DNA of 59,436 bases. It comes from Mycobacterium sp. ACS4331. GTDB lineage: Bacteria; Actinomycetota; Actinomycetes; Mycobacteriales; Mycobacteriaceae. Numbering within the stretch: position 1 is the first letter of the stretch; every line of letters starts with the position of its first letter. A program made the position numbers and the translations under genes. Shown here piece after piece: positions 41,804 through 52,293 of this stretch. Location of the stretch: contig NZ_LZHW01000066.1 in NCBI RefSeq assembly GCF_001667265.1, forward strand, positions 1-59,436, written 5' to 3'. The notes below the pieces were generated by a model. The model did no database searches. It worked only from the letters and a program-made list of their open reading frames with translations, and had not been told where the DNA came from.

Positions 41804-43888
41804 GTGCCCGGTCGCATCGAGATCGACGATGTCGCCCCCGCAGTATCCGGTGGCAGGTTTCCCGCAAAGGCGGTCGTCGGTGAAGTCGTCCCGATCAGCG
41901 CCACGGTGTGGCGCGAGGGCCACGACGCGGTGGCGGCGACGCTGGTGCTGCGCTACCACGGAACGACCTACCCCAAGCTGGTCACCGGCCCCGCGGCACC
42001 GGCCGACGCCCCCGAGCCACCCGGTCCCGCCGCCGCGGCAGCACCCGCGCGCCGCAAGCCCGTGCAGTTGCCGATGGGTCCGGGCCGCACCCCCGATGTG
42101 TTCCACGGTCAGTTCGTGCCCGATGCGGTCGGTCTCTGGACGTTCCGGGTGGACGGGTGGGGCGACCCGATCACGACGTGGCGGCACGCCGTCGTCGCCA
42201 AACTGGAGGCCGGTCAGGGCGAGACCGAACTGTCGAATGACCTGCTCGTCGGTGCCCAACTGCTGGAGCGCGCTGCGGGGGGCGTGCCGCGGCAGAACCG
42301 ATATCCACTGATCGAGGCGGCCGCGGCGCTCCGTCAACCGGGCGACCCGACCGAACGTGCCGCCCCCGCACTGTCCGACGAGGTCACCGCGCTGCTGGCC
42401 CGCCATCCCCTGCGTGAGTTGGTGACCCGCGGCGAGCCGTTCGGGATCTGGGTCGACCGCCCCGCGGCGCGCTTCGCATCGTGGTACGAGATGTTCCCGC
42501 GCTCGACCGGCGGCTGGAACGCCGACGGCGAACCGCGGCACGGCACCTTCACCACCGCCACCAAGGCACTGCCCCGGATCGCCAAGATGGGTTTCGACGT
42601 GGTGTATCTGCCGCCCATCCATCCGATCGGCCGAGTGCACCGCAAGGGCCGCAACAACACCGTCACCGCAGCCCCCGGCGATGTCGGCTCGCCCTGGGCG
42701 ATCGGCAGCGCCGAAGGCGGCCACGACGCCGTCCACCCGGATTTGGGCACCATCGACGACTTTGATGACTTCGTTTCAGCCACAAAGGATCTCGGTATGG
42801 AGGTGGCACTGGATCTTGCGCTCCAGTGCGCGCCCGACCACCCGTGGGCCAAGGACCACCGCCAGTGGTTCACCGAACTTCCCGACGGCACCATCGCTTA
42901 CGCGGAGAATCCGCCCAAGAAGTACCAGGACATCTATCCGCTGAACTTCGACAATGATCCCGCGGGCCTGTACTACGAGGTGCTGCGCGTGGTGAAGCAC
43001 TGGATCTCACACGGCGTCAAGGTGTTTCGCGTCGACAACCCACACACCAAACCGCCGAACTTCTGGGCCTGGCTGATCGCCGAGGTCAAACGGATCGATC
43101 CCGACGTGCTGTTCCTGTCCGAGGCGTTCACCCGACCGGCCCGCCTCTACGGCCTGGCCCGACTCGGCTTCACCCAGTCGTACAGCTACTTCACGTGGCG
43201 CACGGCGAAGTGGGAGATCACCGAGTTCGGCCAGGAGATCGCCGAGCATGCCGACGAGGCCCGCCTCAACCTGTTCGTCAACACTCCCGACATCCTGCAC
43301 GCGAGCCTGCAGCACGGCGGACCGGGGATGTTCGCCATCCGCGCCGTGCTGGCCTCGACGCTGAGTCCGCTCTGGGGCGTCTACTCCGGCTTCGAGTTGT
43401 TTGAGCATCAGTCAGTCCGGGAAGGCAGCGAGGAGTACCTGGACTCCGAGAAGTACGAACTGCGACCGCGGGATTTCGAGGGTGCCCTGGCGCGGGGAGA
43501 GTCGCTGGAGCCGTTCATCACGCGGCTCAACGAGATTCGGCGGCTGCATCCCGCACTGCAGGACATGCGCACCATCAGGTTCCATCACATCGACAACGAC
43601 GCGCTGCTGGCCTACAGCAAGTTCGATCCGATCACCGGCGACTGTGTGCTGGTGGTGGTGACGCTCAACCCGTTCGGCGCCGAGGAGGCCACCCTGTGGC
43701 TGGACATGGCGGCGCTGGGCAAGCACGACTACGACCGGTTCTGGGTGCGCGACGAGATCACCGGAGAGGAATACCAATGGGGCCAGGCGAACTACATTCG
43801 CATCGATCCGGCCCGCGCCGTGGCGCACATCGTGAACATGCCGCTGATCCCGGCCGACAGCCGCGCTGTGCTGCTGCGCCGGGAATGA
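41804..43888 (+). CDS. glgE: Maltosyltransferase GlgE
   Basis: The 694-residue GH13 enzyme transfers maltosyl units from maltose 1-phosphate to alpha-glucan. The catalytic region has the nucleophile Asp411 in [10 protein letters not shown], the acid Glu440 in FLSEAF and a third carboxylate in [17 protein letters not shown] is a GlgE hallmark. An Ala/Pro-rich stretch at about residues 63-86 lengthens the N-terminal domain loop. GTG is preceded by AAAAGGAG. It is followed 13 bases later by glgB. Confidence 0.95.
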   Translation: MPGRIEIDDVAPAVSGGRFPAKAVVGEVVPISATVWREGHDAVAATLVLRYHGTTYPKLVTGPAAPADAPEPPGPAAAAAPARRKPVQLPMGPGRTPDVFHGQFVPDAVGLWTFRVDGWGDPITTWRHAVVAKLEAGQGETELSNDLLVGAQLLERAAGGVPRQNRYPLIEAAAALRQPGDPTERAAPALSDEVTALLARHPLRELVTRGEPFGIWVDRPAARFASWYEMFPRSTGGWNADGEPRHGTFTTATKALPRIAKMGFDVVYLPPIHPIGRVHRKGRNNTVTAAPGDVGSPWAIGSAEGGHDAVHPDLGTIDDFDDFVSATKDLGMEVALDLALQCAPDHPWAKDHRQWFTELPDGTIAYAENPPKKYQDIYPLNFDNDPAGLYYEVLRVVKHWISHGVKVFRVDNPHTKPPNFWAWLIAEVKRIDPDVLFLSEAFTRPARLYGLARLGFTQSYSYFTWRTAKWEITEFGQEIAEHADEARLNLFVNTPDILHASLQHGGPGMFAIRAVLASTLSPLWGVYSGFELFEHQSVREGSEEYLDSEKYELRPRDFEGALARGESLEPFITRLNEIRRLHPALQDMRTIRFHHIDNDALLAYSKFDPITGDCVLVVVTLNPFGAEEATLWLDMAALGKHDYDRFWVRDEITGEEYQWGQANYIRIDPARAVAHIVNMPLIPADSRAVLLRRE

Positions 43889-43901
43889 GAGGAGTCTTCC
43901 G

Positions 43902-46106
43902 GTGACTGGCACCGAGATCATCAGCAAGCACCTCGCCCCAGACCCATCCGACCTGCATCGCCTGGTCGCGGGTACGCACCACGATCCACATTCGGTGCTC
44001 GGCGCGCACGAGTACGACACACACACCGTGATCCGTGCGTACCGTCCGCATGCCTCCAAGGTCACCGCACTGATCGGTGGTGAGCGACACCCGTTGCAGC
44101 ACATCGACTCCGGGCTGTTCGCGGTGGCGCTGCCGTTCACGAATCTGATCGACTACCGACTGGAGGTCGGTTACCCGACAGAAGACGGAGGCGAGTACGG
44201 CCCGACGAGCGCCGACGCCTACCGCTTCCTGCCCACGCTGGGCGAGGTGGACCTCCATCTGTTCGCCGAGGGCCGCCACGAGCGCCTGTGGGAGGTGCTC
44301 GGCGCCCATCCAAGGTCCTTCACCACGGCCGACGGCGTGGTCGAGGGCGTGTCGTTCGCCGTGTGGGCTCCGAATGCCAAGGGCGTCAGCCTGATCGGGG
44401 ATTTCAACCATTGGAGCGGCACGGACGCGCCGATGCGCGTACTGGGCTCCACTGGCGTGTGGGAGCTGTTCTGGCCGGACTTCCCCCGAGACGGGCTCTA
44501 CAAATTCCGCGTCCACGGCGCGGATGGCAGCGTGGTGGACCGTGCCGATCCGGTGGCGTTCGCCACCGAGGTGCCTCCGCAGACGGCCTCACGTGTGTTC
44601 GCCAGCGAGTATGTGTGGTCCGACGACGAGTGGATGCGGCAGCGACCGCAGCGCAACCCGGTGTTCGAGCCCATGAGCACCTACGAGGTTCACCTGGGCT
44701 CTTGGCGGCCCGGCCTGTCGTATCGCGAACTGGCCGACCAGTTGACGGACTACGTGGTGGCCCAGGGCTTCACGCACGTCGAGATGCTGCCCGTGGCCGA
44801 GCACCCGTTCGGCGGCTCGTGGGGTTATCAGGTCACGTCGTACTACGCACCCAGTTCACGGTTCGGCAGTCCCGACGATTTCCGGCATCTGGTGGACCGA
44901 CTGCATCAGGCCGGCATCGGCGTGATCGTCGACTGGGTGCCCGCCCACTTCCCCAAGGACGCGTGGGCTCTGGGCCGGTTCGACGGAACTCCGCTCTACG
45001 AACACGCCGACCCCAGGCGTGGTGAACAACTCGACTGGGGCACCTACGTCTTCGACTTCGGCCGCCCTGAGGTGCGAAACTTCCTGGTGGCCAACGCTTT
45101 GTACTGGTTGCAGGAGTACCACATCGACGGCCTGCGGGTCGACGCCGTGGCCTCGATGCTCTACCTCGACTACTCACGCCCCGAGGGCGGCTGGACGCCG
45201 AACATCTACGGCGGCCGGGAGAACCTCGAAGCGGTCCAGTTCCTGCAGGAGATGAACGCCACGGTGCACCGCACCGCCCCCGGCATCGTCACCATCGCCG
45301 AGGAGTCCACCTCCTGGCCGGGCGTCACCCGGCCGACCAACCTCGGCGGGCTCGGGTTCTCCATGAAATGGAACATGGGCTGGATGAACGACACGCTGGA
45401 CTACATGAAGCGTGACCCGATCCACCGCAGCTACCACCACCACGAGATGACGTTCTCGATGCTGTACGCGTTCAGCGAGAATTACGTGCTGCCGATCAGC
45501 CACGACGAGGTCGTGCACGGCAAGGGCACGCTGTGGGGCCGGATGCCGGGCAACGACCACGTCAAAGCCGCGGGGTTGCGCAGCCTGCTGGCCTACCAGT
45601 GGGCCCACCCGGGCAAGCAGCTGCTGTTCATGGGCCAGGAGTTCGGGCAGCGCGCCGAGTGGTCCGAGGAACGCGGGCTGGACTGGTTTCAACTCGACGA
45701 GAACAGTTTCTCGTCCGGCATCCAGCGCATGGTGCGCGATCTCAACGCGATCTACCTTCAGACGCCGGCGCTGTGGAGTCAGGACACCAAACCCGAGGGC
45801 TACTCCTGGATCGACGCCAATGACTCCGGCAACAACGTGCTGAGCTTCCTGCGCTTCGCGAGCGACGGTTCGGTGCTGGCGTGCGTGTTCAACTTCGCCG
45901 GGTCCGAGCACAGCAGTTATCGGGTCGGGTTGCCGCACACGGGCCGCTGGCGGGAGGTGCTCAACACCGACGCGACGATCTATGACGGTGCGGGCGCGGG
46001 CAATCTCGGCGGAGTCGAGGCCACCCCGGATCCCTGGCACGGCCGCCCCGCGTCAGCCGCGCTGGTGCTGCCGCCGACCTCGGCGATCTGGTTGGCGCCC
46101 GAGTGA
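43902..46106 (+). CDS. glgB: 1,4-alpha-glucan branching enzyme
   Basis: The 734-residue GH13 enzyme forms alpha-1,6 branches in glucan. By alignment with E. coli GlgB the nucleophile is Asp414 ([10 protein letters not shown]), the acid is Glu467 (TIAEEST) and the third carboxylate is in [11 protein letters not shown]; the Asp-Glu spacing is identical. The two N-terminal beta domains include [25 protein letters not shown] precedes the GTG start. With GlgE it builds branched glucan from maltose 1-phosphate, while GlgP on the opposite strand degrades it. Confidence 0.96.
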   Translation: MTGTEIISKHLAPDPSDLHRLVAGTHHDPHSVLGAHEYDTHTVIRAYRPHASKVTALIGGERHPLQHIDSGLFAVALPFTNLIDYRLEVGYPTEDGGEYGPTSADAYRFLPTLGEVDLHLFAEGRHERLWEVLGAHPRSFTTADGVVEGVSFAVWAPNAKGVSLIGDFNHWSGTDAPMRVLGSTGVWELFWPDFPRDGLYKFRVHGADGSVVDRADPVAFATEVPPQTASRVFASEYVWSDDEWMRQRPQRNPVFEPMSTYEVHLGSWRPGLSYRELADQLTDYVVAQGFTHVEMLPVAEHPFGGSWGYQVTSYYAPSSRFGSPDDFRHLVDRLHQAGIGVIVDWVPAHFPKDAWALGRFDGTPLYEHADPRRGEQLDWGTYVFDFGRPEVRNFLVANALYWLQEYHIDGLRVDAVASMLYLDYSRPEGGWTPNIYGGRENLEAVQFLQEMNATVHRTAPGIVTIAEESTSWPGVTRPTNLGGLGFSMKWNMGWMNDTLDYMKRDPIHRSYHHHEMTFSMLYAFSENYVLPISHDEVVHGKGTLWGRMPGNDHVKAAGLRSLLAYQWAHPGKQLLFMGQEFGQRAEWSEERGLDWFQLDENSFSSGIQRMVRDLNAIYLQTPALWSQDTKPEGYSWIDANDSGNNVLSFLRFASDGSVLACVFNFAGSEHSSYRVGLPHTGRWREVLNTDATIYDGAGAGNLGGVEATPDPWHGRPASAALVLPPTSAIWLAPE

Positions 46107-46113
46107 CGGGCGT

Positions 46114-46140
46114 CTGAGGGGCACCCGGGTGACCCCTCAG
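46114..46140. terminator. Hairpin between convergent glgB and LuxR-type genes
   Basis: CTGAGGGG (46114-46121) pairs with CCCCTCAG (46133-46140) across an 11-base loop that itself contains CACCCGGGTG. It overlaps the stop codon of the minus-strand regulator and may serve both genes. Confidence 0.5.
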
Positions 46141-47339
46141 GTGCCTCCGGGCCACCCGGACTCGGGTTGGCTGGCCATCCGCACGTAGGTGGACGCCGCC
46201 TCGGCGCGATTGGTGGCATGCAGTTTCCGCAGGACCCGCTTGACGTGGGATTTGACCGTCCCGATCGAGATGACGAGTTCGACGGCGATCTGCTGATTGG
46301 TTCGTCCTGCGGCCATCAGCCGCAGAACCTCCACCTCGCGTCGCGTCAGCACGGTATGGATCCCCGACTGGGGCTCGGCCAGGAGCCGGGCCGCTGGGCT
46401 CTGCTCCACCGGCTCCACCTTGCGCAGGTCCAGGTCGGCGTCCTGGAGGGCTTTGGCCGCCTCTTCCGCGGAAGCCAGCGCGCGCCGCACCTCGGCCTGC
46501 TGACGCCGCATCCGTTCCAACAGCACCGTGCGCTCAAATGCGTAGCCGAATCCTTCGGCGAAAGCCCACACGATGTCCCGGTCGATCTCATCGACGGTCT
46601 GGCCGGAGTACAGCCGGTCGGCGTGCAGAAACCCGATCACCTGGCCGGTCGGCATCACCGGCGCGGCCACGTACGAATGGGTCAGTGAGAAGTCCACGAT
46701 GGGTCGGTTGACCCGCGGATCATTGCGGGCATCGCGCACGATGGCGGGCGCGCGCCGGCGGATCATCTCGGTTTCGAGCAGCATGTGATCGAGCGGGGGC
46801 GCCACCGACTGGGCGAACGCGACCATCTTCTCCGCACCCGTTTCATCCTCGCCGAAATAGGCGGCCTCCATGACCATTCGGCCCTCGTGCACCCGGAACA
46901 ACACCGCTCGATCGAAGCCGCAGGACTGGACCAGTTCGCGCGGCGCGCGGTCCACAATCGCGTCGACAGCACCGACTGCCCGCAGCTTGCTCAGCGCCTC
47001 CTGAACCCGGAGCAGGGCTACGGTGCGCCGCCGGGCATCGTCCTCGAGGAGTTCACGCTCCAACAGCGACAGGTCCAACACCGCCTCCAGCGCAGCCAGG
47101 GACTGCAGGTCCCCAAGCCCTTCGAGCACACCGCGTATCGCTGCGGCGTGGGCGTCCACGGCGTCGGCGACGGCCCGTCGCGGATCATCACCGGCCTCGA
47201 CCGTGCCCTGGTCGCAGGCCTCGAGATAGCGGCGCTGCCCGGGGGTCGGTCGCGGCGCGCGGGAGTTCCAGCCGGGGTGGCCGCCGTCGGAAAGCGCCGT
47301 CGGGCCCGGGATGTCCGGCAGTCGATCAAAGGTGGTCAT
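46137..47339 (-). CDS. GAF-domain LuxR-type transcription regulator
   Basis: The ~400-residue protein has a GAF-like sensor region (about residues 125-290, with FRVHEGRMVMEAAYFG and HSYVAAPVMPTGQVIGFLHAD). A coiled-coil-like helix follows at about 300-330. The C-terminal LuxR helix-turn-helix is TRREVEVLRLMAAGRTNQQIA followed by GTVKSHVKRVLRKLHATNR. No receiver domain is seen, so it probably senses a small molecule directly. The ATG at 47339 is chosen; an ATG at 47459 would overlap the divergent P450 start. It likely controls the divergent P450-SnoaL pair. Confidence 0.82.
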   Translation of the reverse strand: MTTFDRLPDIPGPTALSDGGHPGWNSRAPRPTPGQRRYLEACDQGTVEAGDDPRRAVADAVDAHAAAIRGVLEGLGDLQSLAALEAVLDLSLLERELLEDDARRRTVALLRVQEALSKLRAVGAVDAIVDRAPRELVQSCGFDRAVLFRVHEGRMVMEAAYFGEDETGAEKMVAFAQSVAPPLDHMLLETEMIRRRAPAIVRDARNDPRVNRPIVDFSLTHSYVAAPVMPTGQVIGFLHADRLYSGQTVDEIDRDIVWAFAEGFGYAFERTVLLERMRRQQAEVRRALASAEEAAKALQDADLDLRKVEPVEQSPAARLLAEPQSGIHTVLTRREVEVLRLMAAGRTNQQIAVELVISIGTVKSHVKRVLRKLHATNRAEAASTYVRMASQPESGWPGGT

Positions 47340-47457
47340 CGCTGACCGATCGTCCCACCGGAATTCCCGGGCCGGAGCCGAATCCACCCGGACGGGGGAC
47401 CAAGTGTGCTCCGAGGGGGGATCGACCCACGCTCCGAGCGCCGACAGGCTGATCCAC
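47340..47457. promoter_or_regulatory. Divergent regulator/P450 promoter region
   Basis: This 118-base gap separates the GAF-LuxR gene from the P450 gene. It contains the short palindrome GGAATTCC at 47360-47367 and several G/C-rich direct motifs. No clear -10/-35 pair could be assigned. It is the expected place for LuxR-type binding. Confidence 0.35.
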
Positions 47458-48708
47458 ATGCCATCAACCACCCAATCCGCCCTGGCGATGCTGACGTCCC
47501 CCGAGGGAATCGCGAACCCGTATCCGCTGTACGACAGTCTGCGCGCCACTTCGCCCGTCGCGGGCTACCGGGATTGGCCTCCAGGCACGGTGCCGGGCGC
47601 AGATGAGCCGGTCACCGCATGGGCGCTGTTCCGGTACGAGCAGGTCTTCGCCGCAGCGCGCGACCACGAGACGTTCTCATCCCGCGACCCGATTCAAGAA
47701 GCCTCCAGCGCCCCGAGCCTGATGCTGGTCAACACCGACCCTCCGCACCACACCGCCGAGCGGAAGCTGATCGGCCAGGCCTTTTCACCGCGACGGGTGA
47801 AACGCCTCGAGGGTTGGCTGAGTGACTTGGTTCCCGAGCTGCTCATAGAACTGGACCGCACCGCGCACCGCGACATCGTCGATGTCATGCAGTTCGCCGC
47901 GGAGGTGCCTGCGCGGGCGATGGTGCGCCTCCTCGGCCTGCCGGAAGGCGACCACGTGCGGTTCAAGCGATGGGCCAATGCCTTCATGCTGTCATCCGAC
48001 CTCGCACCGGAGGAGCGGATGGCCAGCAACCAGGAAATGGTCGAGGCCTTCACTGCCCGACTGGTGGAGCACACAGCTCAACTGGCGGCGTGCGCTCCCA
48101 GCGGGGGTGTCGACGACGCCGAGGATCTGATTTCGGCGTTGCTGCGCGCCGAGGTCGACGGTCAGCGCCTCAGCCCTGAGGAGATCGTGCGGTTCTGCGT
48201 GACGCTGGTGGTGGCCGGCACCGAGACGACGACCTATCTGATCGGCAATCTGTTGCACACGCTGGCACGCGAACCGCAGGTGACACACCGCATCAGGGCC
48301 GACCGGTCACTTCTGCCCGCGTTCATTGATGAGACCATGCGGCTCGACGGCCCGCCGCAGCGGCTGTTCCGGATCGCCACCCGCGATGTGGAGATGGACG
48401 GGGCCACCATCCGTCGCGGCGACTGGGTCGCACTGTTCTTCGGCGCGGCCAATCGCGACTCGTCCGTATTCGCCGACCCGGACCGGTTCGACCTCGATCG
48501 GGCGAACAGCCGACAACAACTCTCGTTGGGCCATGGCGTGCACTTCTGCCTGGGGGCGCCATTGGCGCGCCTCGAGGTGACCGCGGTGCTCAACGCGGTG
48601 TTGGACCGGTACACCACGATTGAGCTCACCGACGATCCCGGCGACAAGCAGACCGCCAGCCTGCTGACCCACGCCTACGTCCGACTGCCGTTGCGGATGG
48701 TCCGGTGA
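47458..48708 (+). CDS. Cytochrome P450
   Basis: The 416-residue soluble P450 has the I-helix motif AGTETTTYL for oxygen activation, ExxR in DETMR, and the haem-binding loop LGHGVHFCLGAPLAR with Cys364 as the iron ligand. It resembles bacterial class I CYPs that need a ferredoxin and reductase; none is next to it, though a ferredoxin is encoded at 4390-4722. The substrate is unknown. The ATG at 47458 has only a weak ribosome site; an in-frame ATG at 47488 is an alternative. It overlaps the SnoaL-like gene as GTGA. Confidence 0.9.
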   Translation: MPSTTQSALAMLTSPEGIANPYPLYDSLRATSPVAGYRDWPPGTVPGADEPVTAWALFRYEQVFAAARDHETFSSRDPIQEASSAPSLMLVNTDPPHHTAERKLIGQAFSPRRVKRLEGWLSDLVPELLIELDRTAHRDIVDVMQFAAEVPARAMVRLLGLPEGDHVRFKRWANAFMLSSDLAPEERMASNQEMVEAFTARLVEHTAQLAACAPSGGVDDAEDLISALLRAEVDGQRLSPEEIVRFCVTLVVAGTETTTYLIGNLLHTLAREPQVTHRIRADRSLLPAFIDETMRLDGPPQRLFRIATRDVEMDGATIRRGDWVALFFGAANRDSSVFADPDRFDLDRANSRQQLSLGHGVHFCLGAPLARLEVTAVLNAVLDRYTTIELTDDPGDKQTASLLTHAYVRLPLRMVR

Positions 48709-49121
48709 GCACCACCGTCGAACACACCAACATCGCCACGACACAGGCGATCTACGCCGCGGTGTTGGCCGGCGACCTCGACAGTGCGTTGGGTCTGCTT
48801 GACCCTCAGATCCGCATCACCTACTACGGGACCGATGCCATCCCGTACGCCGGGGACTACCGCGGCGTCGACGAGGCGGTGAAGTTCTTCACCGCTGTCG
48901 GTACATCAATCGAGATCGTGGACATGCAGGCGTGGAAGTTCATCGCACAGGGCGACGAACTGGCGGCCTGGGGACGACAACGCTTTCGCCGTCTCCAGAC
49001 CGGTCAGGAATGGGAATCGGAGTTCGCGCACATCATCACGTTGCGGGACGGACGGTGGCTGCACTTCCGCGACTTCATGAACTCCGCGCTGACCCACCTG
49101 GCGTTCACGACGGATCAGTAA
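48705..49121 (+). CDS. SnoaL-like (NTF2-fold) protein
   Basis: The 138-residue protein begins with a helix (TTQAIYAAVLAGDLDSALGLLDP) and continues with the curved sheet pattern typical of SnoaL/ketosteroid-isomerase-like proteins, including YRGVDEAVKFF and DGRWLHFRDFMNS. Members act as cyclases, isomerases or hydrolases on small hydrophobic molecules. The GTG start overlaps the P450 stop, so it probably works on the P450 product. Its end overlaps the convergent CnoX-like gene by seven bases. Confidence 0.8.
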   Translation: MSTTVEHTNIATTQAIYAAVLAGDLDSALGLLDPQIRITYYGTDAIPYAGDYRGVDEAVKFFTAVGTSIEIVDMQAWKFIAQGDELAAWGRQRFRRLQTGQEWESEFAHIITLRDGRWLHFRDFMNSALTHLAFTTDQ

Positions 49122-50032
49122 AGGGCGTTGGCCAGATTGCGCCGGCCCGCGACCACGTCCGGGTCTGCGGGGTCGAAGAGGTCGAACAGTTCGATGAGCC
49201 GCGTGCGCACTCGGGCGCGGTCGTCGCCGGCGGTCCTCTTCACCAGGGCGATCAGGCGGTCGAAACCCGCCGCGACGTCCTGGTTGAGCAGGTGCACATC
49301 GGCGGCCGCGAAGGCCGCGTCGATGTCGTTGGGATCCGCGTCGGCCACCGCGATGGCGTCGGCGGGATGCCCGGTGGCACGGGACAGGAAGTCGATCTGG
49401 CGCACCGCGCCCTTGGCCTCCTGATGCCCCGGATCGGCCGCCAGGATCGCCTCGTAGGCCGCCTTCGCGGCGTCGAAGTCGCCGGATTCGAGGTGTGCGC
49501 GCGCCTGCTCGAGCGCCGGGTCGACCTGTTCGGCGTCCTCGCCCGGTGCGCCGGCCAACTTGCCGGCGGTCGCATCGAGCAGGGAGTCGATCCACCGGCG
49601 CAGCTGCTCCGGCGGCTGCATGCCCTGGAAGTTGGCCAGCGGCTGGCCCGCGGCCAGCGCGACCACGGTCGGAATCGCCTGAACGCCGAACGCCTGCGCC
49701 ACCCGCGGGGTGGTGTCGACGTTGACCGCGGCCAACGCCCACCTGCCGTTGTCCTGCTCCGCGAGCGCGGCCAGCACCTCGACGAGCTGCACCGAGGAGT
49801 CGCTTCGAGGCGACCACATGACCGCGACGACGGGGACCTGCCCCGAGCGGACGAGCACCTCGGCCTCGAAGTTGGCCTCGGTCACCTCGACCACCCCGGG
49901 CGGCGATGCGGCGCCTTCGCCGGTGCCGCCGGCGGGGGCCGGTGGCCGTTTGAGGCCGGACAGATCGACGGCGCCGGCCATGGAGGCGGCCATCGCGAGA
50001 CCAGCAGGACCTGAAGAACGCGGTCGTGTCAC
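49115..50032 (-). CDS. Thioredoxin-fold plus TPR protein, CnoX/YbbN-like (Rv1324)
   Basis: The 305-residue protein has a thioredoxin domain (about residues 50-160) followed by TPR-like helices (about 185-300). The redox CxxC site is absent: the WCxxC position reads WSPRSDSS. This is the architecture of E. coli CnoX/YbbN, a holdase that hands substrates to GroEL. It matches M. tuberculosis Rv1324. The GTG at 50032 is chosen by that comparison. Confidence 0.85.
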   Translation of the reverse strand: MTRPRSSGPAGLAMAASMAGAVDLSGLKRPPAPAGGTGEGAASPPGVVEVTEANFEAEVLVRSGQVPVVAVMWSPRSDSSVQLVEVLAALAEQDNGRWALAAVNVDTTPRVAQAFGVQAIPTVVALAAGQPLANFQGMQPPEQLRRWIDSLLDATAGKLAGAPGEDAEQVDPALEQARAHLESGDFDAAKAAYEAILAADPGHQEAKGAVRQIDFLSRATGHPADAIAVADADPNDIDAAFAAADVHLLNQDVAAGFDRLIALVKRTAGDDRARVRTRLIELFDLFDPADPDVVAGRRNLANALY

Positions 50033-50045
50033 GCAGACAAGTCTG

Positions 50046-50453
50046 TCACGTCGTCTCGGGAACCGGCCCGCCTGTCTGGGCGGCGACCGGCTGACCGGCC
50101 GCAGCCGCGCGCGATTCACCCAGCTTGGCCGTCCGATCGGCCCATATGACGAAGATCACGCTTCCCAGCGGCACAATGCTTCCCAGCAACGCCATCAGCC
50201 ACGTCCAGAGGCTCCATTTGAACGCGATCCCCGCCAGCAGTGCCGCACCGAGGAAGGCGACGAAGACCGCCCCGTGGACGGGCCCGAAGATCTTCACGCC
50301 AATCTCGTTGCCGGCAGCCGAGAGGTGCTTGAAGTACATCCCGACCAGCAGGCCAACCCAGCTGATCGCCTCGGCCAAGGCGATCAGCCGGAAGCGTCCC
50401 GCGGTGCTGCGGAGGTCGAAGGAGCTTGTCGTCGCAGTTTCCACAGCAACCAT
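50046..50453 (-). CDS. DUF3817 membrane protein (second copy)
   Basis: The 135-residue protein has three to four membrane helices, including FGPVHGAVFVAFLGAALLAGIAF, which parallels the IHGWVYFVYLLFTANLA core of the other DUF3817 protein at 22919-23284. It has a Thr/Ala-rich C-terminal tail. The function is unknown. It ends 13 bases before the CnoX-like gene in the same direction. Confidence 0.8.
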   Translation of the reverse strand: MVAVETATTSSFDLRSTAGRFRLIALAEAISWVGLLVGMYFKHLSAAGNEIGVKIFGPVHGAVFVAFLGAALLAGIAFKWSLWTWLMALLGSIVPLGSVIFVIWADRTAKLGESRAAAAGQPVAAQTGGPVPETT

Positions 50454-50493
50454 TGTGCCGAACCCGGCGGCTGGCTACTACCGGCTGTAGTTG

Positions 50494-51675
50494 TCAGCCC
50501 GCGCGCAGGACCAGCGCATCGCCCTGGCCGCCGGCCCCGCACAGTGCGGCGACGCCGTAGCCGGAACCGCGCCGCTTGAGTTCGAGAGCGACGTGCAGCG
50601 TGATGCGTGCGCCCGACATACCGATCGGATGTCCGACTGCGATCGCGCCGCCGTTGACGTTGACCTTCGCCGGGTCGACACCCAGTTCCTTCGTCGAGGC
50701 CAGGGCGACGGCGGCGAACGCCTCGTTGATCTCGATGACGTCGAGTTGGTCGACAGTGATGCCCTCGCGCGCGATGGCCTTCTTGATCGCGTTCGCCGGC
50801 TGCGACTGCAGGGTGGAGTCCGGGCCCGCGACGACACCGTGGGCGCCGATCTCGCACAGCCAGTCCAGCCCCAGCTCGATGGCCTTCTCCTTGCTCATCA
50901 CGACCACCGCACACGCGCCGTCGGAGATCTGCGAGGCCGACCCGGCCGTGATGGTGCCGTCCTTGCGGAACGCGGGCTTGAGGCCCGACAGCGACTCCGC
51001 GGTGGTGTTGGCGCGGATGCCCTCGTCCTCGGTGAACTCGATGGGGTCACCCTTGCGCTGCGGGATGACAACGGGCACGACCTCGTCGGCGAACACGCCG
51101 TCCTTCCACGCGGCGGCGGCCTTCTGGTGGCTGACCGCGGCGTACTCGTCCTGCTCGGCCCGGGTGAACTTGTCGACATCGTTGCGCTGCTCGGTGAGCG
51201 CACCCATCGGCTGATCGGTGAAGACGTCGTGCAGGCCGTCGTAGGCCAGGTGGTCCCTGACCACGACGTCGCCGTACTTGTACCCGTTGCGCGAGTCCAG
51301 CAGCAGGTGCGGCGCCTTGGTCATCGACTCCTGCCCGCCGGCCACCACGACGTCGAACTCACCGGCACGGATCAGCTGATCGGCCAGCGCGATGGCGTCG
51401 ATGCCCGAGAGGCACATCTTGTTGATCGACAGGGCGGGCACATCCCACGGAATCCCGGCGCCGACGGCCGACTGACGGGCCGGCATCTGGCCGGCGCCCG
51501 CCGTCAGCACCTGGCCCATGATCACGTACTGCACCTGAGAGGGCTCCACACCGGCCTTCTCCAGAGCACCCTTGATCGCGATCGCACCAAGGTCAGACCC
51601 GGAGAAATCCTTCAACGATCCCGACAGCTTGCCGATCGGCGTGCGGGCTCCGGCAACGATGACTGACGTCGTCAT
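50494..51675 (-). CDS. fadA4: Acetyl-CoA acetyltransferase (thiolase)
   Basis: The 393-residue thiolase condenses two acetyl-CoA or cleaves acetoacetyl-CoA. The acyl-accepting cysteine is Cys88 in [10 protein letters not shown], the histidine is in [16 protein letters not shown], and the second cysteine is in [10 protein letters not shown]. By position and similarity it corresponds to FadA4 (Rv1323). GGAGG precedes the ATG at 51675. It is divergent from the methylmalonyl-CoA epimerase gene across 81 bases. Confidence 0.93.
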   Translation of the reverse strand: MTTSVIVAGARTPIGKLSGSLKDFSGSDLGAIAIKGALEKAGVEPSQVQYVIMGQVLTAGAGQMPARQSAVGAGIPWDVPALSINKMCLSGIDAIALADQLIRAGEFDVVVAGGQESMTKAPHLLLDSRNGYKYGDVVVRDHLAYDGLHDVFTDQPMGALTEQRNDVDKFTRAEQDEYAAVSHQKAAAAWKDGVFADEVVPVVIPQRKGDPIEFTEDEGIRANTTAESLSGLKPAFRKDGTITAGSASQISDGACAVVVMSKEKAIELGLDWLCEIGAHGVVAGPDSTLQSQPANAIKKAIAREGITVDQLDVIEINEAFAAVALASTKELGVDPAKVNVNGGAIAVGHPIGMSGARITLHVALELKRRGSGYGVAALCGAGGQGDALVLRAG

Positions 51676-51744
51676 GACTTCCTCCAAAACAGGATGCTCA
51701 GGCCACTGTGACCTGCGGCATAGGCGCGATTGATGTCATTAGGT

Positions 51745-51750
51745 TACCTT
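51745..51750 (+). promoter_or_regulatory. -10 element of the epimerase gene, leaderless start
   Basis: TACCTT lies six bases before the ATG at 51757, and no Shine-Dalgarno sequence is present. A leaderless transcript is likely. Confidence 0.5.
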
Positions 51751-51756
51751 TGCGTT

Positions 51757-52230
51757 ATGACCGCCGATCAGGTTGATGCCCGTCCTGCCCTCGCCAGCGC
51801 GCTGGTGACGGCGATCGATCACGTCGGCATCGCGGTTCCCGATCTCGAGGCCGCCAAGAAGTGGTACCACGACCACCTCGGCATGATCGTGCTGCACGAA
51901 GAGGTCAACGAGGAGCAGGGTGTGGTTGAGGCCATGCTCAGCGTGCGGGGCGCACCGGTCGGCAGCGCCCAGATCCAGCTGCTGGCACCCCTGAACGAGA
52001 AGTCGACCATCGCGAAGTTCATCGACACCCGGGGCCCGGGCCTGCAGCAGTTGGCGTACCGGACCAGCGACATCGACGCGCTGTCGGAGCGACTGCGCGA
52101 GCAGGGTGTACGCCTGCTCTACGAAGCCCCGCGGCGTGGCACCGCGGACTCGCGCATCAACTTCGTCCACCCCAAGGATGCCGGCGGCGTTCTGATCGAA
52201 CTCGTCGAACCCTCCGCCGACGCGCACTGA
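51757..52230 (+). CDS. mce: Methylmalonyl-CoA epimerase
   Basis: The 157-residue glyoxalase-fold protein interconverts the methylmalonyl-CoA epimers. Metal ligands are suggested by DHVGIAV, AQIQLL and LIELVEP. The position that is His in many epimerases (HHIAF) reads QQLAY here, which I recall in actinobacterial relatives as well. It corresponds to Rv1322A. It links propionate metabolism to methylmalonyl-CoA mutase. No standard fused mutase is seen in the window, only the atypical two-subunit enzyme at 6817-8826. Confidence 0.88.
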   Translation: MTADQVDARPALASALVTAIDHVGIAVPDLEAAKKWYHDHLGMIVLHEEVNEEQGVVEAMLSVRGAPVGSAQIQLLAPLNEKSTIAKFIDTRGPGLQQLAYRTSDIDALSERLREQGVRLLYEAPRRGTADSRINFVHPKDAGGVLIELVEPSADAH

Positions 52231-52293
52231 ACGCATCTCCCCCGGACGCTTGCCGCTGCGCAGCCTCCTCCACCGCGCACAGACTGATCCCCG

